Origin: Pseudoxanthomonas dokdonensis | Lineage (GTDB): Bacteria > Pseudomonadota > Gammaproteobacteria > Xanthomonadales > Xanthomonadaceae | Assembly (NCBI RefSeq): GCF_001431405.1 | Contig: NZ_LDJL01000002.1 | Coordinates: forward strand, 299,289-363,288 | DNA: 64,000 nt | Direction of reading: 5' to 3' | Shown here: piece after piece, positions 39,936-48,970 of the stretch | Layout: each line of letters begins with the position of its first letter | Numbering within the stretch: position 1 is the stretch's first letter | The notes under the pieces: model-generated | Databases searched by the model: none | Told to the model about the DNA's origin: nothing | What the model saw: only the letters and a program-made list of their open reading frames with translations | Program-made: the position numbers and the translations under genes

Positions 39936-40192
39936 GACGATGAATCCCTCCGAGGATGTGGTAAGTCCTGCCCCTGCGGAGTCGATTATGTTCAGTTGCA
40001 TCTGGCGCTATCGTGCGCGCCATCGCCATGCATTCGTATTCATCACCGGCAACTAAATATGTGACACTGAAGATCGGCAGTGCCAGCGGCTGCCAACCGC
40101 GGGCGCACTGGCATCGCGGCAGCGATGACCACGCCACTGCTCGGCTGCCGACGACAGCCATGCCCTGTCAAATCGCTTGAAACCCGCAGCCG

Positions 40193-40765
40193 TTACAGCC
40201 GGGTAAACAGATAAACACCGCAGGCGGCGCAGGCAAAGCCAAGCGCGCGCAGGATAATCCGGCCGTGCTTCAACCTGAGCAGCCACCATGCACCGACCGC
40301 GCCGACAATGTGCAGCAGCGCGGTCGTACTCAGGAACCCCAGGGTATAGCTGACCTTGTCTTCCATGACCGGCATTTCATAGCCGTGCGCATAGCCGTGG
40401 AAAACACCGAACAGGCCCACCCCGATCGATGCGATCAGCAGGGAAAACCGGCGCTCGAAACCAATCGCCAACCCCAGCAGCAGCACCGACAGGACGATGC
40501 CGGTCTCCACCCCGGGCAGCTCGACCTGTTCGAAGCCCAGCACCCCACCGACCAGCATGCTGGCGACGAACGCGGTCGGCACCAGCCAGATCGCACGGCC
40601 ACCCATCTGGCAGCTCCATGCACCGATGGCGATCATCGCCAACAGGTGGTCGGTGCCGGACAGTGGATGCAACCAACCTGCCTCGACGCCGCTATGGGCG
40701 CTGGCGGCAGCGCTGGCCAACAGCATGGCCAGTGCCGGCAGCGCGAAGCGGAGCAGGCGCTTCAT
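40193..40765 (-). CDS. HupE/UreJ family metal permease
   Basis: 190-residue membrane protein with a signal-like N-terminus and about six helices. The HupE signature is visible in HPLSGTDHLLAMIAIGAW, and FGVFHGYAHGYEMP is the second His-rich site. HupE proteins move nickel or cobalt. No urease or hydrogenase genes are nearby. It follows the DUF4198 gene by 7 bp. Confidence 0.85.
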   Translation of the reverse strand: MKRLLRFALPALAMLLASAAASAHSGVEAGWLHPLSGTDHLLAMIAIGAWSCQMGGRAIWLVPTAFVASMLVGGVLGFEQVELPGVETGIVLSVLLLGLAIGFERRFSLLIASIGVGLFGVFHGYAHGYEMPVMEDKVSYTLGFLSTTALLHIVGAVGAWWLLRLKHGRIILRALGFACAACGVYLFTRL

Positions 40766-40772
40766 CGCTGAA

Positions 40773-41597
40773 TCAGCGCTTGCCCGGCGCCGGGATCTCA
40801 AACGTCAGCGACGCCCACAGGCTTTCCCAGTCGCTGTCGTAGCCGTTGCTCGGCTCCATGTGGACGACGTTGAACAGCCACAGCCCGGCCTGGGGCAGAT
40901 CGAAACTGACGTTGCCGGCGGCATCGGAGGTCGCCTGCAGCTCGACCACCGGGTCTGATTTCAGTTGCGCCTTGACCAGCGCGTTGGGCAGCGGTTCGCC
41001 ATTGAACATGGCATTGACCTTGAACGGCTGGCCGGGCGCGTAGGCCAGCGGATCGCTGCGCGGCACCAGTTCCAGCGGCAGTCCACTCACCGCGTCGAAG
41101 CCCTGGCTGCTGCCATCGACAAACACAATGCTCTTGGCGCAGCGGGAGTAATCCTCACGGCCCGGCGTATCGCTCAGGCCACGCTGGCGGCGCATCTCGA
41201 TGACATTGTTCAGGCCTTCCTCGGCCAGGTACTCGGTGAACTCATGGCCGCTCAGTTCGATATGCGAGGGATGGGTGCGCATCGCGACCACGGTGGCACC
41301 GGCCACGCGGGTCTTCAGGTTGCCCACCGCGAGTGATTCATCGCGACCGGCGACGTCGCGGGTGCCCTGCGCGTCGATGGCCCTGAACCATTCCACCTGG
41401 CCAGGCCGGCGGGTCGATTGCACGCCGGGCCAGGTCACCCCGATGCGCAGTTCGAATACCACCTTGCTGTCGACCTCGACCAGCGGGTCATGCGGCACCA
41501 GCCAGAACTCATGCGCTTGCGCGGCGCCCGCTGACAGCAGCAGGCCCAGGCAACAGACCAGCCCGGCGGCATGGCGGAACAGAACATGGGATGACAT
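40773..41597 (-). CDS. DUF4198 periplasmic protein
   Basis: 274-residue exported protein (signal peptide ending GAAQA, then HEFWLVPHDP). DUF4198 proteins are beta-rich, start with a His after cleavage and often sit beside nickel/cobalt uptake genes. It contains YAPGQPFKVNAMFNGEPLPNALVKA (a carboxypeptidase-regulatory-like fold). Close spacing to the HupE gene supports a shared metal role; the ligand is not shown. Confidence 0.85.
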   Translation of the reverse strand: MSSHVLFRHAAGLVCCLGLLLSAGAAQAHEFWLVPHDPLVEVDSKVVFELRIGVTWPGVQSTRRPGQVEWFRAIDAQGTRDVAGRDESLAVGNLKTRVAGATVVAMRTHPSHIELSGHEFTEYLAEEGLNNVIEMRRQRGLSDTPGREDYSRCAKSIVFVDGSSQGFDAVSGLPLELVPRSDPLAYAPGQPFKVNAMFNGEPLPNALVKAQLKSDPVVELQATSDAAGNVSFDLPQAGLWLFNVVHMEPSNGYDSDWESLWASLTFEIPAPGKR

Positions 41598-41672
41598 GGC
41601 TTGGCTACTCCTGCAAACAGGCAACGCACGACCGTAGCCGTGCGTTGCTGGATTCTGGATCAAGGTTGCGGA

Positions 41673-42731
41673 TCAATTGACGGTGGTCGGAATGATGTAC
41701 GGGAAGCTGGACTTGTACAGCTTGGGATTGGGGATCTTCTGATCCACCGGCAGCCCCACCATCAGGCTCAGGATCACGCTCATCGCGTCATCCGCCAGCG
41801 GACGACCGTTGCGCTTCTCCACGCTGTAGGTCGCCTTGGTGCCCGGCGCGTAGGTCAGCACGTCAGGGACCAGCAGGTCGGCGATCTCGTTGCCGTAGCG
41901 GATCGGTTCGGCACGCGAGTTGGCCAGCTCCGAGGCGCGCGCGATACGTGCGGCCATGATGTTCTTGAAGCTGCCACTGGTGGTCGGACGGGTCTTGTCG
42001 TATGCGGTCTTCAGCGCATCGTTCTCGAACAGCATGGTGTGCGAGACCAGCGGGTTGGCCGAGAACTGCACCTGCTCCCAACCGTCGCCCTGCTTGATGG
42101 CGGTGGTCATGAACACGCGGATTTCCTTGCTCAGCAGCGAGTTGGGCACGTCCAGCACGATGGTCGCCTGCTTGCGCCCGGTGAAGATGCTCTTGCCACC
42201 GGCCGCGGCCCAGATGCCCGGGTCATACGGGGTGCCGTCATTGAGCTGGGCGCGCATCGAGCCCAGGCTCGGCGAATTGCCGTAGAAGGGGTCTTTGATG
42301 ATGCCGGTCCAGATCTTGATGCCGTTGTCCAGCTTCAGGGCCTTGTCTACATGGCCTTCGCCAATCTTGTCGCCCATCGCACCGGCGTCGGCATTGGGCG
42401 CATCCAGCATGTAGACCTGGTAGTTGCCGTTGCTGTCGTAGCGGAAGCTGAAGGTGTGGCCGGTCTGGTAATCAGCATCGTTGGAGACATGGATGTTGTA
42501 CAGCGCGTCGGTCGAGTACAGCTCCTGCCCGGCTTTCGGCAGCGGATTGAAGCTCATGATGAACACGGTGTGGTCGGGGCGGTCGGACTGGAACACGTAG
42601 TTGTCCAACTGGTTCAGCGACTTCTCCTTGCGTACCAGCGAGCTTTCGAAATGATGGCTGGCCATGGCCTGTCCGCTGACGATGGTGCCGGCGGCAAAAG
42701 CCGCGGCGAGAGCGAGCGTCCTGTAGTTCAT
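41673..42731 (-). CDS. DUF4331 secreted protein
   Basis: 352-residue exported protein (signal peptide ending GQAMA, then SHHFES). DUF4331 features are the opening HHFESSL, LDNYVFQSDRPDHTVFIMSFNP and HTFSFRYDSNGNY. GGAGGAA precedes the ATG at 42731. It is the first gene of the three-gene minus-strand unit with DUF4198 and HupE. A role in metal handling is suggested only by its neighbours. Confidence 0.87.
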   Translation of the reverse strand: MNYRTLALAAAFAAGTIVSGQAMASHHFESSLVRKEKSLNQLDNYVFQSDRPDHTVFIMSFNPLPKAGQELYSTDALYNIHVSNDADYQTGHTFSFRYDSNGNYQVYMLDAPNADAGAMGDKIGEGHVDKALKLDNGIKIWTGIIKDPFYGNSPSLGSMRAQLNDGTPYDPGIWAAAGGKSIFTGRKQATIVLDVPNSLLSKEIRVFMTTAIKQGDGWEQVQFSANPLVSHTMLFENDALKTAYDKTRPTTSGSFKNIMAARIARASELANSRAEPIRYGNEIADLLVPDVLTYAPGTKATYSVEKRNGRPLADDAMSVILSLMVGLPVDQKIPNPKLYKSSFPYIIPTTVN

Positions 42732-42815
42732 AGGTTCCTCCGGAGAATTGGGCTTGCATGCATGGCGCGCGACGCGGCATGTACCTGGATACGGCGATGG
42801 GTTACTGCGTGCAAC

Positions 42816-42836
42816 AACGTCACCCCTTTTGACGTT
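42816..42836. promoter_or_regulatory. Inverted repeat upstream of the DUF4331 operon
   Basis: Perfect 7-bp inverted repeat AACGTCA / TGACGTT with a 7-nt spacer, 85 bp upstream of the DUF4331 start. It fits a dimeric regulator site; the regulator is unknown. Confidence 0.45.
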
Positions 42837-43354
42837 CTTCGTTGGTGGATTGACCGCGACGCGGACCGCCCTTTCGAGTCGGCACATGCCGCTTGCTCGA
42901 TGCCTGCGTGGCCATGTCACCCGGGGCCGGAGCGACGCGCTGCGGTGACCCCGGATTCTATGGATGCTCTACCGGCAACGTCCACCCGCAGCGCCATGAG
43001 GGTCTGCCGATTCGTCGTGCAACGCAAGCAAGGCAAGGCGCTCCAGCGAGCCGCTTGCCGGCATCCCAGCCCGGCGAAATGTTAATCATGTCGTCTATCG
43101 TCGACTGCATTTGTGACTTTGGCTGCGCCCCGGCTTTCATAGCCGCCCGCAAAGCAGGCCGCCAAGCCGACCAGTCACTGGAACCGGTGTCTCGTCCATC
43201 TGCCCGCGGCCACGGCACCCATACCAGAAGATGCCTCTACAGCTTCCGCTTGCCGTGTTTCCGGCAATGGCGGTAGTGTCACCGTCATGCGCACGCCAAC
43301 GCTGCGGTCACGGCGAGCACGGCAGCGCAGTGAGCTTCGCAGTACGCAACGGAC
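42837..43354. other. Intergenic region before the second effector module
   Basis: About 520 bp. The frames here lack ribosome binding sites and overlap each other. The region should contain the promoter of the plus-strand module. The 12-mer AATGTTAATCAT at 43078-43089 also occurs before the DUF3016 gene. Confidence 0.4.
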
Positions 43355-44083
43355 ATGCACGCAATGTTGGACCGAAATCAGCGCAGCAGCACCCTGTCTG
43401 GCCGGCATCCCGGTCGAGCGCAGCCAATCGCCTGGCTGCTGCTGTTCGTCCTGCTGCTGTTCGTCCTGCTGCTGGCCGGCTGTCACCCCGTCAACCTGCC
43501 AGCAGATGAGCTGGCACGGCCACAGCCCGGCATGCCCGGCTATGTGCCGACCGATGCCAATGGCATTGTCCATATCGATACCCGCTATCCGATTCCGTTT
43601 GATCAGCACAGTTTCGGCACGGCGTATTACGACACTTACGACTGCAAAGTTCTTTACAACAACATGTACGTGGCCGACCAGTCGATCGGCGGTCCCGTTG
43701 GGGAGAAGTCAGTCTCGTCGGCATCATTGGGCGACCTGTATCCCAACAAGGTGCTGGATGGTGCACCGTATGGTGGTATTCGCAACTTCCCGCCGCCAGC
43801 CAAGGTTACTTGGCGCTCGAAGGACGGCCAACCGCACGAGGCGATGGTCGATATCGGCGCCATCTTCAAGGACCAGGTGGTGCTGCACAAAGTGCCGCAA
43901 GACCAGTTGCCACCAATTCTAACCGCGCCCATCTTTCCCGACCTCATTCTGGAGGTCAACGACCGCACCATCAATGTCTATATGCGGGGCCGTGTTCCCA
44001 CCCGCGATGAACAGATTCCCGGCAACAGATACAGCTTTTTCCGGGATGACCTGATGCTCGCCTACAGCAAGACCTATGACTGA
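43355..44083 (+). CDS. Lipoprotein, putative immunity protein (tandem copy 1)
   Basis: 242-residue lipoprotein; the lipobox is LAGC after a helix of Leu, Val and Phe. The mature part is nearly the same as the next lipoprotein from PGMPGYVPTDANGIVHIDTR to the end (LAYSKTYD). The C-terminal blocks FPPPAKVTWRSKDG, DIGAIFKD and LILEVNDRTINVYMR also match the lipoprotein at 3012-3644. It opens the second effector module. The start is uncertain: ATG 43355 has only a weak site. Confidence 0.72.
   Translation: MHAMLDRNQRSSTLSGRHPGRAQPIAWLLLFVLLLFVLLLAGCHPVNLPADELARPQPGMPGYVPTDANGIVHIDTRYPIPFDQHSFGTAYYDTYDCKVLYNNMYVADQSIGGPVGEKSVSSASLGDLYPNKVLDGAPYGGIRNFPPPAKVTWRSKDGQPHEAMVDIGAIFKDQVVLHKVPQDQLPPILTAPIFPDLILEVNDRTINVYMRGRVPTRDEQIPGNRYSFFRDDLMLAYSKTYD
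43568..43876 (+). repeat. 309-bp identical tract, copy 1
   Basis: Read base by base, identical to 44426-44734, at a spacing of 858 bp. It lies within the lipoprotein gene; divergence starts on both sides. It indicates recent duplication or gene conversion. Confidence 0.9.
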
Positions 44084-44103
44084 TTCGCAAGGAGACAACG
44101 GAT

Positions 44104-44274
44104 ATGTCTGAAGCCAGATATCGCCTGGAATGCGAGCGTCGTTCAAGCTGGAACTGCTTTGTGACGCTTGCCAGCGGTTCGAGCCAGCGACAGCTCGCTG
44201 GAAACTTCGATGCGTTAGGCTGTCAGACGTACCCGTGCTTTGTTTTTTGCAAGGACATGCAAGATGCCAGCTGA
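44104..44274 (+). pseudogene. Possible remnant of an effector start between the two lipoproteins
   Basis: The 28 bp after the first lipoprotein stop (TGATTCGCAAGGAGACAACG and on to ATGTCTG) repeat those after the second, which hold the ribosome binding site and start of the effector gene. Here the frame runs for only 56 codons (MSEARYRLECERRSS, Cys-rich end CFVFCKD), unrelated to the effector after the first three residues, and ends inside the next gene. It may be a duplication scar or a small gene. Confidence 0.5.
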
Positions 44275-44941
44275 TTCTGTTCGCCCCCACGCCATGCGCC
44301 TGGGCTGGGCGCTGCTCGTTCCACTTCTGTTTGCCGGATGCCATGCCATGAACACACCTCCCGACCAGACCCCACGACCTCAGCCAGGCATGCCCGGCTA
44401 CGTACCCACCGATGCCAATGGCATCGTCCATATCGATACCCGCTATCCGATTCCGTTTGATCAGCACAGTTTCGGCACGGCGTATTACGACACTTACGAC
44501 TGCAAAGTTCTTTACAACAACATGTACGTGGCCGACCAGTCGATCGGCGGTCCCGTTGGGGAGAAGTCAGTCTCGTCGGCATCATTGGGCGACCTGTATC
44601 CCAACAAGGTGCTGGATGGTGCACCGTATGGTGGTATTCGCAACTTCCCGCCGCCAGCCAAGGTTACTTGGCGCTCGAAGGACGGCCAACCGCACGAGGC
44701 GATGGTCGATATCGGCGCCATCTTCAAGGACCAGATAGTGCTGCACAAAGTTCCGCAGGACCAGTTGCCACCGATTCTGACCGCGCCCATCTTTCCCGAC
44801 ATCATTCTGGAGGTCAACGACCGCACCATCAATGTCTATATGCGGGCACACGTCAGCACTCGCGTATTGCAGGAGCTTGGCAATCCGCTCAGTGATTATC
44901 GTAGCGACCTGATACTTGCCTACAGCAAGACCTATGACTGA
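44264..44941 (+). CDS. Lipoprotein, putative immunity protein (tandem copy 2)
   Basis: 225-residue lipoprotein with lipobox FAGC (about residue 25). The core is identical to copy 1 over about 100 residues; the N-terminus and the last third (RAHVSTRVLQELGNPLSDYRSD) differ. AAGGA lies 8 nt before ATG 44264. The effector gene begins 20 bp after its stop, so this copy is the direct operon partner. Protection against the effector is inferred from order and from the parallel locus at 3 kb. Confidence 0.75.
   Translation: MPADSVRPHAMRLGWALLVPLLFAGCHAMNTPPDQTPRPQPGMPGYVPTDANGIVHIDTRYPIPFDQHSFGTAYYDTYDCKVLYNNMYVADQSIGGPVGEKSVSSASLGDLYPNKVLDGAPYGGIRNFPPPAKVTWRSKDGQPHEAMVDIGAIFKDQIVLHKVPQDQLPPILTAPIFPDIILEVNDRTINVYMRAHVSTRVLQELGNPLSDYRSDLILAYSKTYD
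44426..44734 (+). repeat. 309-bp identical tract, copy 2
   Basis: Second copy of the tract at 43568-43876, inside tandem lipoprotein 2. Confidence 0.9.
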
Positions 44942-44961
44942 TTCGCAGGGAGACAACGGAT

Positions 44962-46551
44962 ATGTCCGAGAAGATTGACCCGGCCCGACCGGATGGGGTG
45001 GATACCTATCCCGTCGACAGCGCCATGCTGTCCACGTATGACAGGGCCAGGGCAGAACTCAAGCGCTTCCAGGTGCCGGTACTGGCCGGGGGCCCGCATC
45101 AGCGCCTGTTCGTGGCCAATTTCGATGGCACCGGCAACGATATGTATCAGGAGCCTTTGCGTATCACCAATGTCGGGGTGTTCGGCAAGCAGATCGAACA
45201 AGCCAGTCGTGAACGTGGTGCAAATGTGGCAGGCCATTACGTCACTGGTGTCGGCACCCAGGACAACGGCATTGTCCGCCGGATTGATGAAGCGGTCGGT
45301 TACAGCTATGGGCCGCGTATGGAGCAGATGTACTTTGACTTCATCACCCAGGCCAAGGAATGGCAGCGAGAAGACCCCAATGCCGAAATCAGCCTGGCCT
45401 CGGTCGGTTTCAGTCGCGGTGCGGTGACGGCGAGCCTGTTTACCCGCCTGGTCCATGAGCGCGGCATCCAGAACCCCGATGGCATGATTCTGGAGCGTGG
45501 TGCCGATGGCCAGCTCATCGGCATGACCCCGACGAAGCGACCACTGGTTCCACCCGGCCAGACCCGGCAGGTGCTGGGGATGTTCGACCCGGTGGCCACA
45601 GGTGATTTGAACCTGGCTGACGTGCGTCCGGCGCCCTCGGTGGTGTCGGGCTTGCAGATTACCGCCTTGCATGATGCCCGCGACGTCTTTCTCATCAAGT
45701 ACATCTTTGACCGCGGCGTGTCCGCCGATGGCCGCTTCCTCAACGTGATGGTCCCCGGCGCGCACAGTGATACCGGCGGCAGTTATCTGCTCAATGGCTT
45801 GTCTGTGCGCAGTGGCAACCTGATGGCCGGCTGGTTGAACACCGTGGCCGGACAGCCGCTGTTGCAGGACCAGCCGGTGCCCAGCGACCCGCGAATGAAC
45901 GTGGTGCACCGTTCCGAGCAACACCTGGCCATCTACACCACGCTGGGCTTCGATGCGGCGGGCCGACGCCTGGGGACCGAGGACCTGGCCGGCAATCGCG
46001 TCCTGCCCAGACAGGAGGCCAACAATCCCTTGCCGGCCGACCCGGCGTTGATGCGCGGGCTGGACTACCGGCCGGTGCAGCTGCCCGCCGAGCGCTTTGA
46101 TGACAGCGTGCCGGCATTCCTGCTGCCCGAGCCGGGACCGGCGGCGCCCACCGATGTGCAGTGGAACCAGCTGTGGCAGAACACACCGCTGGGGATGCAG
46201 CCGGGCAACGGGCCGCAGGCACCGGGCAAACGACCGGGCCAGGGCGTGGACGCCGACTACACGCCGGCGCACGACCCGCGGGTGGCGGCGGTGCTCAATG
46301 CCGCGGACCGCGGTGACAGGGACACCATCATCGCCATCGGCCGCGAGTACGCGCAGACCCCTGCCGGCCAGGCCTGGCTGCAACAGGGCCGTGACGAACT
46401 GGACCGGCAGCTGGCCCAGCGGGCACGCGAGCAGCAGGCACTTGAAGAGCGCGCACTGGAACAGCAGGCGCGTGAACAGGAGCAGGAGCAGCAGCGCATG
46501 CTGGCGCTGCAGGCAGAGGAACCACAACGTCGCCAGGGCAGGTCGATATGA
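44962..46551 (+). CDS. DUF2235/Tle1-like lipase effector without recognisable XVIPCD
   Basis: 529-residue paralogue of the effector at 1278-2996. Motifs in order are FDGTGND (54), GFSRG (Ser 151), FDPVATG (208) and HSDTGGSY (268), an even closer match to DUF2235 than the first copy. After about residue 400 it has the shared helix (VAAVLNAADRGDRDTIIAIGREYAQTPAGQAWL) and then goes straight into a Glu/Gln/Arg-rich tail, with the 60-90 residues that look like an XVIPCD in the paralogue missing. GGAGAC precedes the start. How it is exported is open. Confidence 0.78.
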   Translation: MSEKIDPARPDGVDTYPVDSAMLSTYDRARAELKRFQVPVLAGGPHQRLFVANFDGTGNDMYQEPLRITNVGVFGKQIEQASRERGANVAGHYVTGVGTQDNGIVRRIDEAVGYSYGPRMEQMYFDFITQAKEWQREDPNAEISLASVGFSRGAVTASLFTRLVHERGIQNPDGMILERGADGQLIGMTPTKRPLVPPGQTRQVLGMFDPVATGDLNLADVRPAPSVVSGLQITALHDARDVFLIKYIFDRGVSADGRFLNVMVPGAHSDTGGSYLLNGLSVRSGNLMAGWLNTVAGQPLLQDQPVPSDPRMNVVHRSEQHLAIYTTLGFDAAGRRLGTEDLAGNRVLPRQEANNPLPADPALMRGLDYRPVQLPAERFDDSVPAFLLPEPGPAAPTDVQWNQLWQNTPLGMQPGNGPQAPGKRPGQGVDADYTPAHDPRVAAVLNAADRGDRDTIIAIGREYAQTPAGQAWLQQGRDELDRQLAQRAREQQALEERALEQQAREQEQEQQRMLALQAEEPQRRQGRSI

Positions 46552-47132
46552 TGGAGTACGGCAAGGAACAGGACCCCCACGCACTGGCATTGCAACTGGC
46601 CACGCTGACCGCGCAACTGGACCGCAGCGTCGGTCAGCTGCAACAACAAGGTGGGCAGAGCATGCGCGCCATGCAGACCTCGGCGCAGACCCTGGCCCAG
46701 CAATCGCAGCAGCTGGCCGGTGAAGTGGTGCAGGCCGTCAGCCAGCAGACCCACGGCGCGATGGTCCATGGCCTGCAGCAGAGCCTGACGCCGCTGCACC
46801 AGGCCACCCGCGATGCCGGCGCCGTCACCACCGCACTGGCCCAGCAGCTGTCGGCCTTGCGCTCGGCGCAGCAATCACTGGTCTGGAAAGCCGGCCTGGC
46901 CTTGATCATCGGCAGCGTGTTGGTAGTGGGCGGTTGCGGCTGGGCTGTGTGGAAGACCCAGCGCGCATTGAAGCAGGCAGAGTTCCCGACACAGGTGCTG
47001 GAGGCCACCCGCTCCGGCGCCATCACCGTATGCGGTGAGGCGTTATGCGTCAAAGCCGGCAGCAAGCCACAACACTACGGCCAGAACGGCGATTATGTAG
47101 TGGTGCAGCCGACCGCGAGCGGCGGACAGTAG
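46548..47132 (+). CDS. Single-span membrane protein of the effector module
   Basis: 194-residue protein that overlaps the effector stop by 4 bp (ATGA). The N-terminal 100 residues are a Gln-rich coiled coil (LTAQLDRSVGQLQQQGGQSM), then comes one transmembrane helix at about 122-146 (AGLALIIGSVLVVGGCGWAVW). A 50-residue C-terminal domain with two Cys (ITVCGEALCVKAGSK) follows. Architecture and position equal the protein at 869-1243, which lacks the C-terminal domain. The domain arrangement recalls accessory proteins of mobilisation systems, but no assignment is made. Confidence 0.72.
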   Translation: MMEYGKEQDPHALALQLATLTAQLDRSVGQLQQQGGQSMRAMQTSAQTLAQQSQQLAGEVVQAVSQQTHGAMVHGLQQSLTPLHQATRDAGAVTTALAQQLSALRSAQQSLVWKAGLALIIGSVLVVGGCGWAVWKTQRALKQAEFPTQVLEATRSGAITVCGEALCVKAGSKPQHYGQNGDYVVVQPTASGGQ

Positions 47133-47449
47133 ATAGCAGGCAGGGCGTTACGTTCGCAATCTCGATTCATGCCGCGAACCAGCAGTTCGCCGGAGCATGC
47201 GCCATACCGGTGGCAATTGCGCCCGTCGGCAGCGAAACTGGATCAGACACGAAACAACACCATGCGTGTCAGTTGTGTTTGACCGGCGACGGGCAAGGTT
47301 CATCCCGATGCCGTCTGTCGGATAGTTTGCTGGTAGCTGCCCCATCGCTGCCGCGCACCGGCATTATCCACCGGGTAGTGTCCGGGCAGCTTGATTGAGC
47401 TCCCTGCAGTAGAGATGACGAAACAGCTATCGTCCCTTCGGAGGCCTGT
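47133..47449. other. Intergenic region after the second effector module
   Basis: About 317 bp. No convincing gene or terminator is seen. It should hold the promoter of the adhesin-like gene. Confidence 0.4.
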
Positions 47450-48970
47450 TTGCGAACTCCTGCCCTACGCAATCGAATGACCTGTGTACTGCTGGCACTG
47501 CTCGCCGCGCTGGCGACCACGACCGTGCATGCCCAGAACGCGCCCGGCGATGATCCGGACGGTGATGGCATCAGCAATCTCACCGATCTGGATGATGACA
47601 ACGACGGCATCCTCGACAGCGACGAAGGCTATGCCGAAACCTGCGCCCTGCGGACGACCGCCGATGCGGTGGTGGCGTCGATCCCATCGGAATTCGGCAC
47701 CGGCCGCGAAGTCGAGCGGACCAATGACGGCCAGTTGACCACTTTCGGCGGCGCGCCTTCCGACGAGAACCCGGCCGACGTGCTCGGCGATGTTACCTAC
47801 TCGTTCAACAGTCCGCTGCCGGTGCTGCGCGCCATTCGTTTCTATTCCAACGCCGGTACCGATCTGAGCAGCGGCCAGATTCGCCTGATCGACACGGTCA
47901 CCCTGCTCGACGATCAGGGCAACACCCTGGCCCAGGTCAGCAACGTGGCGATCGCCCAGGCCTCGCAGGCACCGGGCTATACCGAGATCACCTTTGGTAC
48001 GCCAATCGCCGAAGTCGCTGCCGTGCGCTTCACCAACCTGCGCGCGCTGGATTCCGACTTGGCACTGTGGCGCGATGTTTTCTACGACTTCTGCTTCCCG
48101 TCCTCCGGCAACAGCGACGCCGATGGCGATGGCGTCGGCGATTCCTTCGATCTGGATTCGGACAATGACGGCATTGCGGATCTGCTGGAAGCGGGGCTGG
48201 CGGCCGGCGATATCGCGGCGCTGGCGGCGGCCAATCCCAGCGGTCGTTATGGCGGCGCGGTGAATGCCAACGGCGTGCCGCTGGCGGCCAATGGCGGCAG
48301 TGGCTGGGGCCGCGGCTCCGGCATCACCCTGGATGCCGACGCTGACGGCATCCCCGATGCCATCGAGGCCCAGCCTACGGTCGGCTATGCCAGCGTCGAG
48401 GAGGGCAACATCGATGCCGCCGGCGTCACCAATGCCGGCGCTGGCCTGTTTGCGCCGCTGGACACCGATGGCGATGGCACGCCGGACTTCCGCGACACCG
48501 ACACCGATGCCGACGGGATCGTCGATGCCGACGAAATCGCCGCCCCGATCAGCGCCACCTTCGCCAGCACCGATGGCGGCGTCGACCCATTGACCCTGCA
48601 GAACCTGCAGAACCCGTCCACGCCCGAGGTCGACTACCGCGAGGCGAACCTGCCCGACCTGTCAGTGGTCAAGACCGGCCCGACCGACCCGGTGCTGCCC
48701 GGCCAGGTGGTCAGTTTCAGCCTCACCGTCAGCAACGCTGGCGCCGGTGTCGCCAATGCCGTGCTGACCGATTCACCCGGCAGCGGCCTCGACTGCACCC
48801 AACCCAGCGCTGACGCCACCTGCACCGCCAGCGGCGGCGCCACCTGCCCCAGCGCCAACGTACCGGTCGCCGATCTACTGGGCAGCGGCATCACCCTGCC
48901 CGACATGCCGCAGGGCGGCGAACTGGTGGTGATGCTGCAATGCACGGTGACGGCGACGGGGGAGCCTTAG
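47450..48970 (+). CDS. Secreted Ca-binding repeat and DUF11 adhesin-like protein, probably truncated
   Basis: 506-residue exported protein. A TTG start at 47450 is chosen because GGAGG lies 5 nt upstream; ATG 47477 is the alternative. After the signal (TTVHAQ) come thrombospondin type 3-like Asp repeats (DPDGDGISNLTDLDDDNDGILD, NSDADGDGVGDSFDLDSDNDG, DTDGDGTPDFRDTDTDADG) around a beta-sandwich. The C-terminus is a single DUF11 domain (about 400-500) that stops right at its end with no anchor. Proteins of this type usually have several DUF11 copies, so the gene may be cut by the island boundary. Confidence 0.75.
   Translation: MRTPALRNRMTCVLLALLAALATTTVHAQNAPGDDPDGDGISNLTDLDDDNDGILDSDEGYAETCALRTTADAVVASIPSEFGTGREVERTNDGQLTTFGGAPSDENPADVLGDVTYSFNSPLPVLRAIRFYSNAGTDLSSGQIRLIDTVTLLDDQGNTLAQVSNVAIAQASQAPGYTEITFGTPIAEVAAVRFTNLRALDSDLALWRDVFYDFCFPSSGNSDADGDGVGDSFDLDSDNDGIADLLEAGLAAGDIAALAAANPSGRYGGAVNANGVPLAANGGSGWGRGSGITLDADADGIPDAIEAQPTVGYASVEEGNIDAAGVTNAGAGLFAPLDTDGDGTPDFRDTDTDADGIVDADEIAAPISATFASTDGGVDPLTLQNLQNPSTPEVDYREANLPDLSVVKTGPTDPVLPGQVVSFSLTVSNAGAGVANAVLTDSPGSGLDCTQPSADATCTASGGATCPSANVPVADLLGSGITLPDMPQGGELVVMLQCTVTATGEP

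Noticed and set aside
37863..40064. A 733-codon open frame antisense to the isoamylase gene
   Set aside because: Shadow frame of a well-identified GH13 gene, Val/Ile/Gly-rich without domains.
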